A stretch of 64,000 nt of DNA from Gemmatimonadota bacterium. GTDB lineage: Bacteria; Gemmatimonadota; Gemmatimonadetes; Longimicrobiales; Gaopeijiaceae. The DNA lies in the NCBI GenBank assembly GCA_022826565.1, contig JAJDUP010000020.1:1-64000 (forward strand). Direction: 5' to 3'. How positions within the stretch are numbered: the first letter of the stretch is position 1; each line of letters begins with the position of its first letter. Positions 63,367-64,000 of the stretch are shown here, in pieces. The notes under the pieces are model-generated. The model made no database searches, was not told the DNA's origin, and saw only the letters and a program-made list of their open reading frames with translations. Position numbers and translations under genes: made by a program.

Positions 63367-64000
63367 AGATCGGCATCACCTGTTACCCGACCTACGGCGG
63401 CTCGGGGGCCGTGGCGACCCAGCTCGGGATCAGCCTGGCCGCGCACGGGCACGAAATCCACTTCATCTCCTACGCCCAGCCCTTCCGCCTGTCGGGCTTC
63501 CACGAGCGCGTGTACTTCCACGAAGTCGAGATGGAACGCTACCCCCTCTTCGAACACTCCCACTACTCGCTCGCGCTCGCCGCCACGATCCACGACACCG
63601 CGCTGCGCGAAGGCCTCGACATCGTCCACGTCCACTACGCCATCCCCCACGCCACGTCGGCGTGGATCGCGTGCGAGATGCTGAACGGCCGGGAGGCCCC
63701 GCCCATCGTCACCACGCTGCACGGCACCGACGTGACGCTGGTGGGCATGCACCCCTCCTTCCGGGAGCTCACGCGCTTCTCGATCATGCGCTCGCAGGGA
63801 GTCACGGCGGTCTCGGAGTTCCTGCGCGACGTGACCGTGCGCGATTTCGACGTTCCGGCAGAGCGGGTCCAGGTCATCCCCAACTTCGTCGACACGGAGC
63901 TGTTCAAGCCCGATCCGGGCCCCTGTCACCGGCAGGTTTTTGCGCCGGCCGGGGAAAAGGTGGTGACGCACGTCTCCAACTTCCGCCCCGTGAAGCGCGT
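63363..64000 (+). CDS. bshA: N-acetyl-alpha-D-glucosaminyl L-malate synthase BshA (3' truncated by window)
   Basis: [93 protein letters not shown]. Confidence 0.9.
   Translation, partial: [212 protein letters not shown]

Overview
High-GC (by eye roughly two-thirds G+C), gene-dense bacterial chromosomal window of mostly housekeeping genes. The gene content (several 6-bladed beta-propeller proteins, DUF5916, S9 peptidases, a PadR plus small-membrane-protein cluster, BshA) is consistent with Gemmatimonadota or a related lineage, but that placement is inference only. Main blocks: (1) truncated RhuM/Fic-Doc gene, Tat-exported dienelactone hydrolase, a membrane protein with a channel-like C-terminus; (2) lipoprotein serpin translationally coupled to tandem beta-propeller paralogues; (3) minus-strand run truA-htrA-purB-purC-psd-pssA-purS-purQ-purL-purF; (4) trpD, lexA (opposite strand), trpCFBA; (5) NFACT/RqcH-like gene, yqeK-like HD gene, LytR_C gene, lepB, rlmN; (6) tightly coupled aspS-phoH-pgpH-ybeY-mgtE-meaB-mcmA block; (7) accessory region (38-57 kb): two S9 peptidases, DUF5916, SDR, VOC, PadR cluster of three paralogous membrane proteins (one frameshifted), HEPN/MNT, His-rich metal-associated protein plus outer-membrane protein, ComEC-like MBL/lamin-tail protein plus DUF3006-like protein, VapBC; (8) secD-secF-tatD-mutL-miaA-bshA (partial). 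No tRNA, rRNA, CRISPR array or transposase was recognised. The signals that stand out most are non-coding: AT-rich repeats and palindromes embedded in GC-rich DNA. These are a TGTAATGT/ACATTACA octamer clustered at two protease loci 30 kb apart, a tandem 17-mer in front of padR, a 28-bp near-perfect palindrome at 40.67 kb, and an inverted repeat at the purF stop. I found no single obvious large undescribed system; the PadR three-paralogue cluster and the shared octamer are the best candidates for follow-up.
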